NCBI GenBank assembly: GCA_944324345.1
Contig: CALUVT010000002.1
Location: 310,001-374,000 of the forward strand
Direction: 5' to 3'
Origin: Candidatus Gastranaerophilales bacterium
Lineage (GTDB): Bacteria; Cyanobacteriota; Vampirovibrionia; Gastranaerophilales; Gastranaerophilaceae
Length of the DNA stretch: 64,000 nucleotides
This document shows, piece by piece, positions 38,775-47,723 of the stretch. The notes beneath the pieces were generated by a model that did no database searches, was not told the origin of the DNA, and saw nothing but the letters and a program-made list of their open reading frames with translations. Numbering within the stretch: the stretch's first letter is position 1; each line of letters opens with the position of its first letter. The position numbers and the translations under genes are program-made.

Positions 38775-40541
38775 ATGTTTAAAAAGTTTTTGTATGCAAT
38801 AGGGCTTATAATTTTTGGGATATTTATTTTTTTAATAGTAAAAAATGCTAATCTCAATTCTTTTATAGATTCTGTTGAAAATAGGACATTTGATTTAAGA
38901 CAAAGTATAATAATCAATGAAGGCGGGAAAAAAGCAAATGAAGACATTGTAATTATTGCCGTTGATGACGCAACTTATGAATATATTTTGGCAAACTATG
39001 GAGAATGGCCGTTGCCAAGAGATGTCTATGCGAATATGATTAATTATCTTGAGCAATTTAACCCGACAGCAATAGCCTTTGATATGATGTTTGTCAAATC
39101 ATTAAAGAGTAAGAATAATGCTGATCAAGCGTTAATTAATTCTTTTAAAAAATACAAAAATGTGTATACCTCAATGAACTTTGACAACCAGTCACCGGAT
39201 TTAAGAACTCCACCACAATTACCTGACAAGCTGGCAATAAATGTAACAAATAACTCTAAAATAGATTTTGCCGAACTAACTTATACTAATTGCAGAAAAA
39301 TACTTGAAGGAATTATAGATGCCACATCTAACATAGGAATTATTAATGTTTCAAGATCAGACGACGGGGTGTTGAGAAAAATGCCTTTAATTGTCAAGTA
39401 TCAAGATAAATTTTACCCTCAACTTGCACTAAAAGTGGGAATAAATTATTTGGGAGAACAAGGAAATTCGTATGAAATAGATAAATATTCTAACCTGAAA
39501 ATAGGAGACAGGAAGATATTTCTTGATAAAGACGGTAGTGCAATTATAAATTGGTATGGGGCATCAGGAACATATACTTATATCCCGATGTATCAACTAA
39601 TTAAAGCTGTAAACGGTGAAAAGACCCAGCTAAATTACGATTTTTCAAATAAAATTATATATTTTGGAACAACAGCCGCAAGTCTATTTGACATAAAAAC
39701 AGTACCAACAGGAAAAATTTACCCCGGAGTTGAGATCCAAGCGACATTTTTAAATAATCTAATTGATAACAACTTCATAAGAAAAGTAAATAGAGGCTAT
39801 ACACTTGCCCTAAGCATACTTCTGGCTCTTTTAATTGCGTCTGTAGTAAGCCGTGTAAATTCAGCATTTACTGCATCTTTGATGTCATTATCCACATATT
39901 TTATTTATATTTTGGTATCATATTACGCGATGAAATTTGGGAACTTATGGCTTGAAGTAATTTATCCTTTGATATTTTCTATTTTTGCATTTACCTGTGC
40001 ATATATTATTAAATATCTTATTAAGTCAAGAGATTTTGAACTTCAATACAAACTTGCAACGACAGATGGTCTAACAGAATTATATAATCACAGGTATTTT
40101 CAAGAACAAATCAGAATGCAAGTTGAGCAATCTAAACGTTATAATACGAGTTTTTCCCTCATAATAATAGATATAGACTTTTTCAAAAAATTTAATGACA
40201 CGTTTGGTCATCAATCCGGTGACGCCGTTTTAAAAGAAGTAGCTCAAACATTAAGACGTAATGTTCGTGCAACAGATATTGTGTGCAGATATGGCGGTGA
40301 AGAAATGAGTATAATATTACCTAACACAAGTAAGGAAGAAGCTCTTTTAACGGCACAAAAGATTTGTGAACGTGTAGCCTCCAAAAAATTTAAGCTCTTC
40401 AACGGAAAAGAGACAAATGTAACAATTAGTTTGGGGGTTTCAACGTACCCTTCTGACGGTTCAACGGCGGTTGAGATAATAGAAGTTGCGGACAAACGTC
40501 TGTATAATGCTAAAAACAACGGTAGAAATCAAGTTGGATAA
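38775..40541 (+). CDS. CHASE2-domain diguanylate cyclase (GGEEM)
   Basis: 588-aa membrane sensor making cyclic di-GMP. Helix 1 (KFLYAIGLIIFGIFIFLIV) is followed by a periplasmic CHASE2 sensor (about 35-335: ENRTFDLRQ, IAVDDATYEY, DMMFVKSLK, NWYGASGTYTYIP, PGVEIQATFLNNLIDNNFIR), three C-terminal helices (340-415) and a GGDEF domain (425-588) with LTELYNHRYFQEQ and IIIDIDFFKKFNDTFGHQ. The active site is GGEEM (507-511) where GGEEF/GGDEF is usual. The inhibitory I-site RxxD (R498/D501) is intact, so product inhibition is likely. A TATAAT (38755-38760) precedes the ATG by 14 bases. Cyclic di-GMP commonly controls pili and polysaccharide; such a link here is inference. Confidence 0.88.
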   Translation: MFKKFLYAIGLIIFGIFIFLIVKNANLNSFIDSVENRTFDLRQSIIINEGGKKANEDIVIIAVDDATYEYILANYGEWPLPRDVYANMINYLEQFNPTAIAFDMMFVKSLKSKNNADQALINSFKKYKNVYTSMNFDNQSPDLRTPPQLPDKLAINVTNNSKIDFAELTYTNCRKILEGIIDATSNIGIINVSRSDDGVLRKMPLIVKYQDKFYPQLALKVGINYLGEQGNSYEIDKYSNLKIGDRKIFLDKDGSAIINWYGASGTYTYIPMYQLIKAVNGEKTQLNYDFSNKIIYFGTTAASLFDIKTVPTGKIYPGVEIQATFLNNLIDNNFIRKVNRGYTLALSILLALLIASVVSRVNSAFTASLMSLSTYFIYILVSYYAMKFGNLWLEVIYPLIFSIFAFTCAYIIKYLIKSRDFELQYKLATTDGLTELYNHRYFQEQIRMQVEQSKRYNTSFSLIIIDIDFFKKFNDTFGHQSGDAVLKEVAQTLRRNVRATDIVCRYGGEEMSIILPNTSKEEALLTAQKICERVASKKFKLFNGKETNVTISLGVSTYPSDGSTAVEIIEVADKRLYNAKNNGRNQVG

Positions 40542-40561
40542 ACAGGACAAACAAAATAAAA

Positions 40562-40600
40562 AAAGCCTTTGAATAATTTATTTCAAAGGCTTTCTTTATT
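40562..40600. terminator. Bidirectional terminator between the GGDEF gene and the secreted protein
   Basis: AAAGCCTTTGAA (40562-40573) pairs over 12 bp with TTCAAAGGCTTT (40582-40593), flanked by A-run and T-run, serving the two convergent genes. Confidence 0.88.
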
Positions 40601-40646
40601 TTATATTTTTTATAATTTTAAAAAGACTTATGAGGTTAAAAACATT

Positions 40647-41321
40647 TTAAATAACAGGTACATCAACCGGATCTACGAGTATAACATTAAGCACTTCACC
40701 TTTTCTAAGATTTACATCTCCGCCCTTTCTAATCATATCGGCGAAAAATTCGTAAACATAATAAGCACCACCGCCGATAGCACCACCGACAGCACCAACA
40801 CCGGTCATTAATTGATCAGCCACAATAACATCATCGAAAACATCTCCGCCCCACTCGGTTGAATTTGATACAATATCTTTTGTTACTTGCCAATTATTAA
40901 CCAATGCTTCTTTATATCCTTTTCCACCTGTTATACCGCCATCATAAGTGATATCAGCACGACCTGTAACAGAAAAAGTTAAAGGCAATTGACGCCCATT
41001 TGGTGTCACAACATGGTCAAAATCCAAGTACAAAATTGCTCCTTTTGACATTCTTTTTGAAGGTTCAATCCTCCTAATCGTTCCCCTTACAAGAGAACCC
41101 ATAGGAAGAATTACGTCATTGTCAGCAGTCTCATCACTCATTAATATTGCTGTGAATTCTGTTCCTTGTGAGTTTGTTAGTGTTGATATAGGATTCATCA
41201 ACTGTAAGGAAAACTTTGTTCCTGCCGGAATTCTTTTTGTCTTCGCATTAGCGTTAAAAGGGGCCGCAAAAGCGGTATTCACAAATAACAAAAAGGATAA
41301 TATAAAAATTACAAATCTCAT
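40647..41321 (-). CDS. Secreted hypothetical protein, 224 aa
   Basis: A signal peptide (MRFVIFILSFLLFVNTAFA) is followed by a beta-rich domain (about 30-120: KRIPAGTKFSLQLMNPISTL, VILPMGSLVRGTIRRIEPSK) that resembles the beta modules of secretion-related periplasmic proteins, then a glycine-rich region (GVGAVGGAIGGGAYYVYEFF), possibly a membrane-inserted hairpin, and a short strand domain (RKGEVLNVILVDPV). ATG 41321 follows AGGAGAG. No named family. It could sit in the periplasm or outer membrane. Opposite the TPR gene at 41403. Confidence 0.75.
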   Translation of the reverse strand: MRFVIFILSFLLFVNTAFAAPFNANAKTKRIPAGTKFSLQLMNPISTLTNSQGTEFTAILMSDETADNDVILPMGSLVRGTIRRIEPSKRMSKGAILYLDFDHVVTPNGRQLPLTFSVTGRADITYDGGITGGKGYKEALVNNWQVTKDIVSNSTEWGGDVFDDVIVADQLMTGVGAVGGAIGGGAYYVYEFFADMIRKGGDVNLRKGEVLNVILVDPVDVPVI

Positions 41322-41367
41322 TTAATCTCTCCTCTTTTTTTTACATTTTATAAAACAATTAACAATT

Positions 41368-41396
41368 TTGCAATATATTTACAAAAGTCTTATACT
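41368..41396 (+). promoter_or_regulatory. Sigma70 promoter of a leaderless TPR gene
   Basis: TTGCAA (41368-41373), 17-base spacer, TATACT (41391-41396), six bases, ATG at 41403. The strongest leaderless case: both boxes good and no ribosome site. Confidence 0.7.
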
Positions 41397-41402
41397 GACG
41401 AT

Positions 41403-42344
41403 ATGGCAAAAATCGATAAAATAGAAAAATTACAAAACATATTAAAAGAAGATAATACTAATTTTCAAGCCCGTAGGGAGCTGGCTGTATTACTTTTGGA
41501 TTCCGGTTATCCAGAAGAAGCTAAAAAAAACTTTCTATACTTGTCAAAGATTTTTAGTGAAGACAGCGGGATTTTTTACAATTTAGGAATAACCTATGAA
41601 AAATTAAAAGATCTGGATAATGCTCAAAAAGCTTACCTCAAAGCTATTGAAATTTCACCTAACGAAACTGATGCCTACTATAATTTAGGGCTTGTTTATA
41701 TGGATAAAAAATTATATGAAAAAGCTGTAGATTGTTTCGAAAGTGTACTTTCAAAAGATTCTGATGACTCCAATTCATACTTCTCAATCGGTCTTTGCTA
41801 CTTCAAAGAAGGAAAGTTGGATGGAGCAAAATATTACTTTCAAAGGACTGTTGAATTGAACGATGAGGATATATACGCACATTTCTACATAGGAAATATC
41901 CTAAAAGAGCAAGGCGACAACAATGGAGCGAAAGATGAGTTTGAAAAAGTTCTAAAGATTTCACCCGATTACAGTTGGGCTTATTTTAATCTCGCTTCAA
42001 TATACTATGAAGAAGGAGATTTTGATTCATCAATATATAACCTCAAAAAGACAATTGAATTTAACCCGAAAGATATGGACGCATACAAAATATATTCAAA
42101 AATTATGAGTAAATTGGGACATTATGATAAAGCTTTGTCGATAATTGAAAAGTCAATTAAAAATTGCGGTGAAACAGGGGATTTGTATTATATTCTGGCA
42201 CAAATATTTAAACTCAAAAATTCTAAAGAAAATTATGTTAAATCAATGAATAAAGCATTGAAACTAAATTCTACTCTTTCAATTTCCCCGAAACTTGTAA
42301 AGAAAGAACTTGATACATTTTTCAAGGATAAACAAACTGACTAA
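41403..42344 (+). CDS. TPR-repeat protein, cytosolic
   Basis: 313 aa of about nine tetratricopeptide repeats (for example GIFYNLGITYEKLKDLDNAQ, KAYLKAIEISPNETDAYYNL and AYFNLASIYYEEGDFDSS), with no signal peptide, so probably a cytosolic scaffold. Such proteins bind other proteins through the concave groove; no partner is evident. SmpB follows 20 bases after the stop, but with its own -10 box. Start ATG 41403 coincides with the predicted transcription start. It differs from the secreted TPR protein at 26819 by length and absence of a leader. Confidence 0.86.
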   Translation: MAKIDKIEKLQNILKEDNTNFQARRELAVLLLDSGYPEEAKKNFLYLSKIFSEDSGIFYNLGITYEKLKDLDNAQKAYLKAIEISPNETDAYYNLGLVYMDKKLYEKAVDCFESVLSKDSDDSNSYFSIGLCYFKEGKLDGAKYYFQRTVELNDEDIYAHFYIGNILKEQGDNNGAKDEFEKVLKISPDYSWAYFNLASIYYEEGDFDSSIYNLKKTIEFNPKDMDAYKIYSKIMSKLGHYDKALSIIEKSIKNCGETGDLYYILAQIFKLKNSKENYVKSMNKALKLNSTLSISPKLVKKELDTFFKDKQTD

Positions 42345-42351
42345 AGTGTGC

Positions 42352-42357
42352 TATAAT
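42352..42357 (+). promoter_or_regulatory. -10 box of smpB, near-leaderless
   Basis: TATAAT, seven bases, ATG at 42365; a -35-like TAAACA (42329-42334) lies at 17 bases. Only one leader base is expected. Confidence 0.5.
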
Positions 42358-42364
42358 AAAACTT

Positions 42365-42817
42365 ATGGATAAGAAAATCGTCACTACAAACAGAAAAGCA
42401 TTTCATGACTACAGCATTGTTGAAAAATATGTAGCCGGAATAGTCCTAACAGGTACAGAAATTAAATCCATAAGAAAAAATGCTATAAATTTAAAAGACA
42501 GCTTTTGCAAAATTGAAGATAACGAAATTTTCCTTTATAAATGCCATATTTCCCCTTATGAACAGGGTAACAGATATAACCATGATGCAGAACGTGTAAG
42601 AAAGCTCCTTTTAACAAAGAAAGAAATCCTAAAAATGCAAACAAAAGTAAAACAGGATAATTATACAATTGTGCCTTTGGAAGTATTCTTTTCACACGGT
42701 TTTGCAAAAATTGAAATAGGACTTGCAAAAGGTAAAAAACTGCATGATAAAAGAGAAGACATTGCTAAAAAAGATTTAAAACGAGAAATGGACAGAGCAT
42801 CCAAAATAAGGTATTAA
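42365..42817 (+). CDS. smpB: SsrA-binding protein SmpB
   Basis: Partner of tmRNA in rescue of stalled ribosomes. 150 aa: TTNRKAFHDYSIVEKYVAGI, VLTGTEIKSIRKNAINLKDS, KCHISPYEQGNRYNHDAERV, RKLLLTKKEILK, IGLAKGKKLHDKRE and the basic C-terminal tail (KREMDRASKIRY) are all family signatures. No ribosome site precedes the ATG. tmRNA itself is not in the window. High confidence. Confidence 0.95.
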   Translation: MDKKIVTTNRKAFHDYSIVEKYVAGIVLTGTEIKSIRKNAINLKDSFCKIEDNEIFLYKCHISPYEQGNRYNHDAERVRKLLLTKKEILKMQTKVKQDNYTIVPLEVFFSHGFAKIEIGLAKGKKLHDKREDIAKKDLKREMDRASKIRY

Positions 42818-42840
42818 AGTTTTAAAATTTAGGAGAATTA

Positions 42841-43815
42841 ATGAAAGTTGTAATCTTAGGTAAAGGTGAAATGCTTTCGAACCTCATAGAAGGCACACTT
42901 GATGCTAAACATAAAATTGTAGGAGTTTTGAGATACGAAAGGACAGTAATGCCCAGATTTTTACTTGCCCTGAGAGATTTTTTCAAAAGTTCTTCTGATG
43001 TAACGATAATCAAACAGCATAAATTGCATGAAATAAAGTGTAATAGTGCCAATTCTGAAGACTTCAAAAAAGAAATTTTAAAATTAAATGCGGACCTAAT
43101 AATAGTTGGCACCTGGCATGAAAAGCTCAAAAAAGAGATTATAAACCTTCCGGTAATAGCTTGCGTAAACGTTCACCCGTCATATCTTCCAAAATACAGA
43201 GGGCCCAATCCTTATTTGCAGACTATTCTTCACAGAGAGAATTTCTCAGGCTTAACATTTCACCTTATGGATGAAAACTTTGACACAGGAGCGATTCTTG
43301 CTCAAACAAAAATTAAAATTTTCCCTGGAGATACCGGTAAAGAATTAAAAGAAAGAACAGTTTTTCAAGCAAGAATTTTGTGTGCTGAACTACTGCAAAA
43401 ACTCGGTTCAGGCCTATTAATTCCAGTTGAGCAAAATGAAAAAGAAGCAACATATTACCCGAATATAAAAGCTGATGATATGATGCTTGATTTTAATGGG
43501 GAATCGGCAGAACAAATTCATGCAAGAATACGAGCATTTCATCCTTGGCTTCCGTGCTATGTAACCTACAAAAACAAATACTTTATCCCTAATCCTTATA
43601 AACTGAAAATTCTTGATAAAGAGCACACATTTAAAATACTGGAAAAAAATAATATTAAACAGCCAAAAGCCGGAGATATTATAAACACTAACTACAAATC
43701 ACGTTCAATAACAGTAATGTGCAAAGAAGGTAAATCTCTAAAGCTTGTAGGAACAAACTTGTACGGATTTTTCAACAAACCTTTAACAAAGCTATTTATA
43801 AAAAATATTTTGTAG
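42841..43815 (+). CDS. Formyltransferase-family protein, Fmt paralogue
   Basis: 324 aa, related to methionyl-tRNA formyltransferase but diverged from the fmt copy at 8919. It keeps the catalytic trio as NVHPSYLPKYRGPNP (Asn, His) and HLMDENFDTGAIL (Asp), while the N-terminal Rossmann part is atypical: KVVILGKGEMLSNLIEGTLD then GVLRYERTVMPRF instead of the usual DKPAGRG loop. The C-terminal domain (KPKAGDIINTNYKSR) is present. It may formylate a nucleotide sugar (as in ArnA or sugar formyltransferases) or another amine instead of Met-tRNA. ATG 42841 follows TTTAGGAG. Fmt-like activity sure; substrate unknown. Confidence 0.82.
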   Translation: MKVVILGKGEMLSNLIEGTLDAKHKIVGVLRYERTVMPRFLLALRDFFKSSSDVTIIKQHKLHEIKCNSANSEDFKKEILKLNADLIIVGTWHEKLKKEIINLPVIACVNVHPSYLPKYRGPNPYLQTILHRENFSGLTFHLMDENFDTGAILAQTKIKIFPGDTGKELKERTVFQARILCAELLQKLGSGLLIPVEQNEKEATYYPNIKADDMMLDFNGESAEQIHARIRAFHPWLPCYVTYKNKYFIPNPYKLKILDKEHTFKILEKNNIKQPKAGDIINTNYKSRSITVMCKEGKSLKLVGTNLYGFFNKPLTKLFIKNIL

Positions 43816-43833
43816 AGAAAAAACAATCAAAAA

Positions 43834-45252
43834 CTAAAACTTGAAGTTTCTTTCTCCATCTTCAATTTTTTTCAAATTTTCTCTTACTTTGTTTCTAACA
43901 TCCTCTGACTCAATTTTATCAATTTCTCTTGCAATAAGATCATCCCCGACTTTTTGGGTTTCAGCAGATGCGTAATCCATTAAATATTCCTTCAAAGTCA
44001 TAATTGCATTTGGATGACAGAAATTATGAATTTGTTGATTTTTACAAATCTCCATAAATCTGTCTCCGGTTCTTCCGCTTCCGTAGCAAGCCGTGCAAAA
44101 ACTTGGAAGATACCCGAGCTCCATAAGCCATTTTAAAACAGCATCCAAAGGACGTCTGTCTGAAACATCAAATTGTGCAGAATCATCCTTTTCTGGCATT
44201 GGATTAAAATATCCGCCTACACTTGTTTTGGAACCGCCGGAAATTTGAGAAATTCCAAGATGTAACATTCTTGCTCTGCATTCTTCACTTTCTCTTGTAG
44301 ATATAATCATGCCTGTATAGGGAACAGAAATTCTTATACAAGCAACAATTTTAGCAAAAATATCATCATCAATTCCATTATCAAAAGTTTCAGGATCTAT
44401 ATCATCAGCTTTTTTAATTCGCGGAACGCTGATAGTATGAGGACCGACTCCAAAAACGGCTTCCAAATGTTCCGCATGCATCAAGAGTGCCGCAAATTCA
44501 TATCTATATGATTCAAGCCCGAATAGAACTCCCAAACCTACATCATCAATACCACCTTGCATAGCTCTGTCCATGGCTTCTGTATGATACTTATAATTAT
44601 GTTTAGGTCCGGTCGGATGAAGTTTTTCATAACTTTCTTTATTGTAAGTTTCTTGAAATAATATATATGTACCAATTCCTGCGTCATGAAGTTTTTTATA
44701 ATTTTCAACCGTTGTTGCAGCAATGTTAACATTTACACGACGGATTGCACCGTTCTTATGTTTTATACCATAAATCGTTTTTATTGATTCCAGAATGTAC
44801 TCAATAGGGTTGTTAACAGGGTCTTCTCCTGATTCTATCGCAAGACGTTTGTGCCCCATATCTTGAAGTGCAATAACTTCATTTTTTATTTCTTCTTGCG
44901 TTAATTTCTTACGCGGAATATGCTTATTTTTTGCGTGGTAAGGACAGTAAACACAACCGTTCACGCAGTAATTTGAAAGATATAAAGGAGCAAACAAGAC
45001 AATTCTGTTACCGTAATAATCTTTTTTTATTTTTTCCGCAAGTTTAAAAATTTCATTATTTTTTTCTTCATTATCACATGCCAGCAAAACAGAAGCTTCT
45101 CTGTGTGTTAGCCCTTTACCGAGTTTTGCTTTTTCTAGAATTTCATCAATTAATTCTATATTATTTTTATTTTCATCAGCATATTTTAAAGTTTCTAAAA
45201 CCTCGTCGTGGCAAATAAATTCATCGGCATCATGTGATTTTGGATTGTACAT
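43834..45252 (-). CDS. hydG: [FeFe]-hydrogenase maturase HydG (radical SAM)
   Basis: Cleaves tyrosine to deliver CO and CN ligands for the H-cluster. The N-terminal radical-SAM cluster is C96-x3-C100-x2-C103 (YCVNGCVYCPYHAKNKH). GHKRLAIESGEDPVNNP, TYILFQETYNKESYEKLHP, GPKHNYKYH and GLGVLFGLESYRYEF follow as in the HydG/ThiH barrel. The C-terminal auxiliary cluster is CTACYGSGRTGDRFM...HNFC, the CX2CX22C motif specific to HydG (absent in ThiH). 472 aa, ATG 45252 after GGGAGGG. HydE is 8 kb away at 34965; HydF and hydrogenase are not in view. High confidence. Confidence 0.93.
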   Translation of the reverse strand: MYNPKSHDADEFICHDEVLETLKYADENKNNIELIDEILEKAKLGKGLTHREASVLLACDNEEKNNEIFKLAEKIKKDYYGNRIVLFAPLYLSNYCVNGCVYCPYHAKNKHIPRKKLTQEEIKNEVIALQDMGHKRLAIESGEDPVNNPIEYILESIKTIYGIKHKNGAIRRVNVNIAATTVENYKKLHDAGIGTYILFQETYNKESYEKLHPTGPKHNYKYHTEAMDRAMQGGIDDVGLGVLFGLESYRYEFAALLMHAEHLEAVFGVGPHTISVPRIKKADDIDPETFDNGIDDDIFAKIVACIRISVPYTGMIISTRESEECRARMLHLGISQISGGSKTSVGGYFNPMPEKDDSAQFDVSDRRPLDAVLKWLMELGYLPSFCTACYGSGRTGDRFMEICKNQQIHNFCHPNAIMTLKEYLMDYASAETQKVGDDLIAREIDKIESEDVRNKVRENLKKIEDGERNFKF

Positions 45253-45306
45253 AAAGTTCCCTCCCTAAGCAAAACCATGATACAGCCGTAAAAAATAATT
45301 GTAAAG

Positions 45307-46359
45307 CTACCTGTTTATTATTCCGCCACCAATTAAATGCATGTCATTTAAATCGTAAAATACACAAGATTGACCTGAGGTAACGGAGTTTATCGGTTCA
45401 TAAAAACTTACGTCAGCACACTCATTAATGATTCTAATATGAGCTTTTTTAGGATTCATATTGTAACGTATTTTGACACAAGCATCAAATTCTTCAGAAT
45501 TAAAGGGATATGAAAAATTCAAATTACGAACACTCAAACTTTTCTTGTAATTATCTTCTTCTCTTCCCACAAAAACTATATTTTTCTCTGCATCAATATC
45601 TATAACATAGAGAGGATAAGGTGCAGCTATACCTATACCTTTTCTTTGCCCTATAGTATATTGATAACATCCCTGATGTTGCCCCCACTTTTTGCCGGTT
45701 AAAACATCTATAAAATCCCCTGTTTTACAACCAAATCTATCAATCAGATATTTTTTTGCAGTGACAGGCTTTTGAATAAAACAGATATCTTGACTCTCTT
45801 TTGAGTCTTTGGGAGGTAAATCATAATCAATTGCTATTTGTTTTACCTCTTCTTTATCATAATGATATAGCGGGAAAACTGTTTTTGATAATTGCTTTTG
45901 ATTTAGACGATACAAAAAGTAGAGCTGATCTTTCTTTTCATCTTTAGCAGGATACAACTTATAGAAGCCATCTTCGCAGCGAATATCAGCATAATGACCT
46001 GTCGCAAAAATATCAGCTTTTAATTCATTTATTGCATAATCAAAAAGAAATCCCCACTTGACAAATTGATTACACATAATACAAGGGTTTGGTGTTTGAC
46101 CGTTTTTGTAAGAATTTTCAAAATAGTTTATAACTTTTTCCTTAAACAACTCGGTAACATCACAAACATGATGTTCTATTCCGAGTTTATCTGCTACTCT
46201 TTTTGCATTGTTGATAACAGCTTGAGCAGACTCTGAATTAATCATCTTTCCCGTCAAACCAATTACTTCATATCCTTGTTGTTTAAGCAACAATGCGGCA
46301 ACAGAACTATCAACCCCACCGCTCATTGCAACAACAGCTTTTTTTTGCTCAACTTCCAT
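45307..46359 (-). CDS. mnmA: tRNA-uridine 2-sulfurtransferase
   Basis: Thiolates U34 of Lys/Glu/Gln tRNAs. 350 aa: the PP-loop AMSGGVDSSVAALLL (13-19), TPNPCIMCNQFVKWG (catalytic Cys), FATGHYADIRCED, KDQLYFLYRLNQKQL, KESQDICFIQ (second Cys) and the C-terminal beta barrel with IGQRKGIGIAAPYPLYVIDI. The ATG is preceded by TAAAAT plus six bases, a leaderless layout. hydG lies downstream. High confidence. Confidence 0.94.
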   Translation of the reverse strand: MEVEQKKAVVAMSGGVDSSVAALLLKQQGYEVIGLTGKMINSESAQAVINNAKRVADKLGIEHHVCDVTELFKEKVINYFENSYKNGQTPNPCIMCNQFVKWGFLFDYAINELKADIFATGHYADIRCEDGFYKLYPAKDEKKDQLYFLYRLNQKQLSKTVFPLYHYDKEEVKQIAIDYDLPPKDSKESQDICFIQKPVTAKKYLIDRFGCKTGDFIDVLTGKKWGQHQGCYQYTIGQRKGIGIAAPYPLYVIDIDAEKNIVFVGREEDNYKKSLSVRNLNFSYPFNSEEFDACVKIRYNMNPKKAHIRIINECADVSFYEPINSVTSGQSCVFYDLNDMHLIGGGIINR

Positions 46360-46365
46360 AACTAA

Positions 46366-46371
46366 ATTTTA
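46366..46371 (-). promoter_or_regulatory. -10 box for leaderless mnmA
   Basis: TAAAAT (46371-46366), six bases, ATG at 46359. No good -35 box seen at 16-18 bases. Confidence 0.4.
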
Positions 46372-46447
46372 GCATAAAATTATACAAATTGACTTAAAAA
46401 ATTGAAAATAGTAAAATTAACATATCAGACACAGGAGAGAGAAAAGT

Positions 46448-47722
46448 ATGAATAAAGAAATTAAATCGGTAATTCTTGCCGCCGGCAAGGGCACTAGAAT
46501 GAAATCAAATACCCCAAAAGTTTTACACAAAATATTTGAAAAACCGCTTTTGGGATACGTTTTAGATAATGTGAAAAATATTGTAAATGAATCATTTGTA
46601 ATAGTTGGACACCACGCAGAAGAAGTAACGGAATATGTTGAAAAAAATTACAAATCAGCAAAAACGGTTCTTCAATCTCCACAGCTGGGGACAGGACATG
46701 CTGTCTCAATGGTCTGCCCTTTTTTGCAGAATTTTGAAGGAGAAGTTATAATTCTTTGCGGCGATACTCCGCTAATAACAGAAAAAACCTTAAAAGACTT
46801 TTTAGAATATCACAACTCAAAAAATTCCGATTTAACAGTTATGAGCACTGTCTTTGAAAACCCAACAAATTACGGAAGAATTATAAGAGAAAGTGACAAT
46901 TCTCTAAAATGTATAGTTGAAGAAAAAGATGCAACAGCAGAACAAAAGGCCGTAAAAGAAGTTAATGCAGGAATTTATTGTCTTAACTGGGGAAAAATTA
47001 AAGACGCGTTTTCTCAATTAACAAGCAACAACGCACAAGGAGAATACTATCTTACAGACATTATTGCTTGGGGCAAAAAGAACAATCTTAATGTTAATGC
47101 CTATATTCTTGAAAACAGTGATGAAATATACGGCATTAACTCACGTTCCAACTTAGCCACAGCAACAAAAATTATGAATGAGAGAAAATTAAATTCGTTA
47201 ATGGATAATGGTGTTACAATTGTGGATCCTTTATCTACTTGGATTTCTGAAGATACTCAAATAGGTTCAGATACAGTTATTTACCCTGCAACCTACATAG
47301 AAGGCAAAAATATAATCGGCAAAAACTGTAAAATTGGTCCTTGTGCTCATTTAAGAGGTGATGTCGAAATAGATGACAACTGCAAGATAGGGAATTTTGT
47401 TGAAGTTAAAAAAGCAAAAATAGGCCATAACACAAATGCTGGACACTTAAGTTATATAGGAGACAGTGAACTCGGTTCATTTGTAAATATAGGTGCAGGG
47501 ACAATAACAGCAAATTATGATCCGATATCAAAAACAAAAAGCAAAACAACTTTAAAAGACAACGTAAAAATCGGTTCAAATACTGTTCTTGTAGCACCTG
47601 TTGAAATTGGCGAAGGTACAAATATCGGAGCAGGAAGTGTTATTACAAAAAACATCGGGAAATGGGCTCTTGGATTAACTCGTGCTCCTTTGAAAATTAT
47701 TGAAAACTGGGTAAAACACTAA
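46448..47722 (+). CDS. glmU: Bifunctional GlcN-1-P acetyltransferase / UDP-GlcNAc pyrophosphorylase
   Basis: Makes UDP-GlcNAc for peptidoglycan and surface glycans. N-terminal half: SVILAAGKGTRMKSNTPKVLH (substrate loop), QLGTGHAVSM, VIILCGDTPLI, GEYYLTDIIAW. C-terminal half: a left-handed beta helix of hexapeptides (VIYPATYIEGKNIIG, HNTNAGHLSYIGDSELGS, NIGAGTITANYD). 424 aa, at the short end for the family (about 455), the C-terminal tail being trimmed after GLTRAPLKIIENW. ATG 46448 is preceded by AGGAGAG. The MFS gene begins one base after its stop. High confidence. Confidence 0.94.
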   Translation: MNKEIKSVILAAGKGTRMKSNTPKVLHKIFEKPLLGYVLDNVKNIVNESFVIVGHHAEEVTEYVEKNYKSAKTVLQSPQLGTGHAVSMVCPFLQNFEGEVIILCGDTPLITEKTLKDFLEYHNSKNSDLTVMSTVFENPTNYGRIIRESDNSLKCIVEEKDATAEQKAVKEVNAGIYCLNWGKIKDAFSQLTSNNAQGEYYLTDIIAWGKKNNLNVNAYILENSDEIYGINSRSNLATATKIMNERKLNSLMDNGVTIVDPLSTWISEDTQIGSDTVIYPATYIEGKNIIGKNCKIGPCAHLRGDVEIDDNCKIGNFVEVKKAKIGHNTNAGHLSYIGDSELGSFVNIGAGTITANYDPISKTKSKTTLKDNVKIGSNTVLVAPVEIGEGTNIGAGSVITKNIGKWALGLTRAPLKIIENWVKH

Positions 47723-47723
47723 A

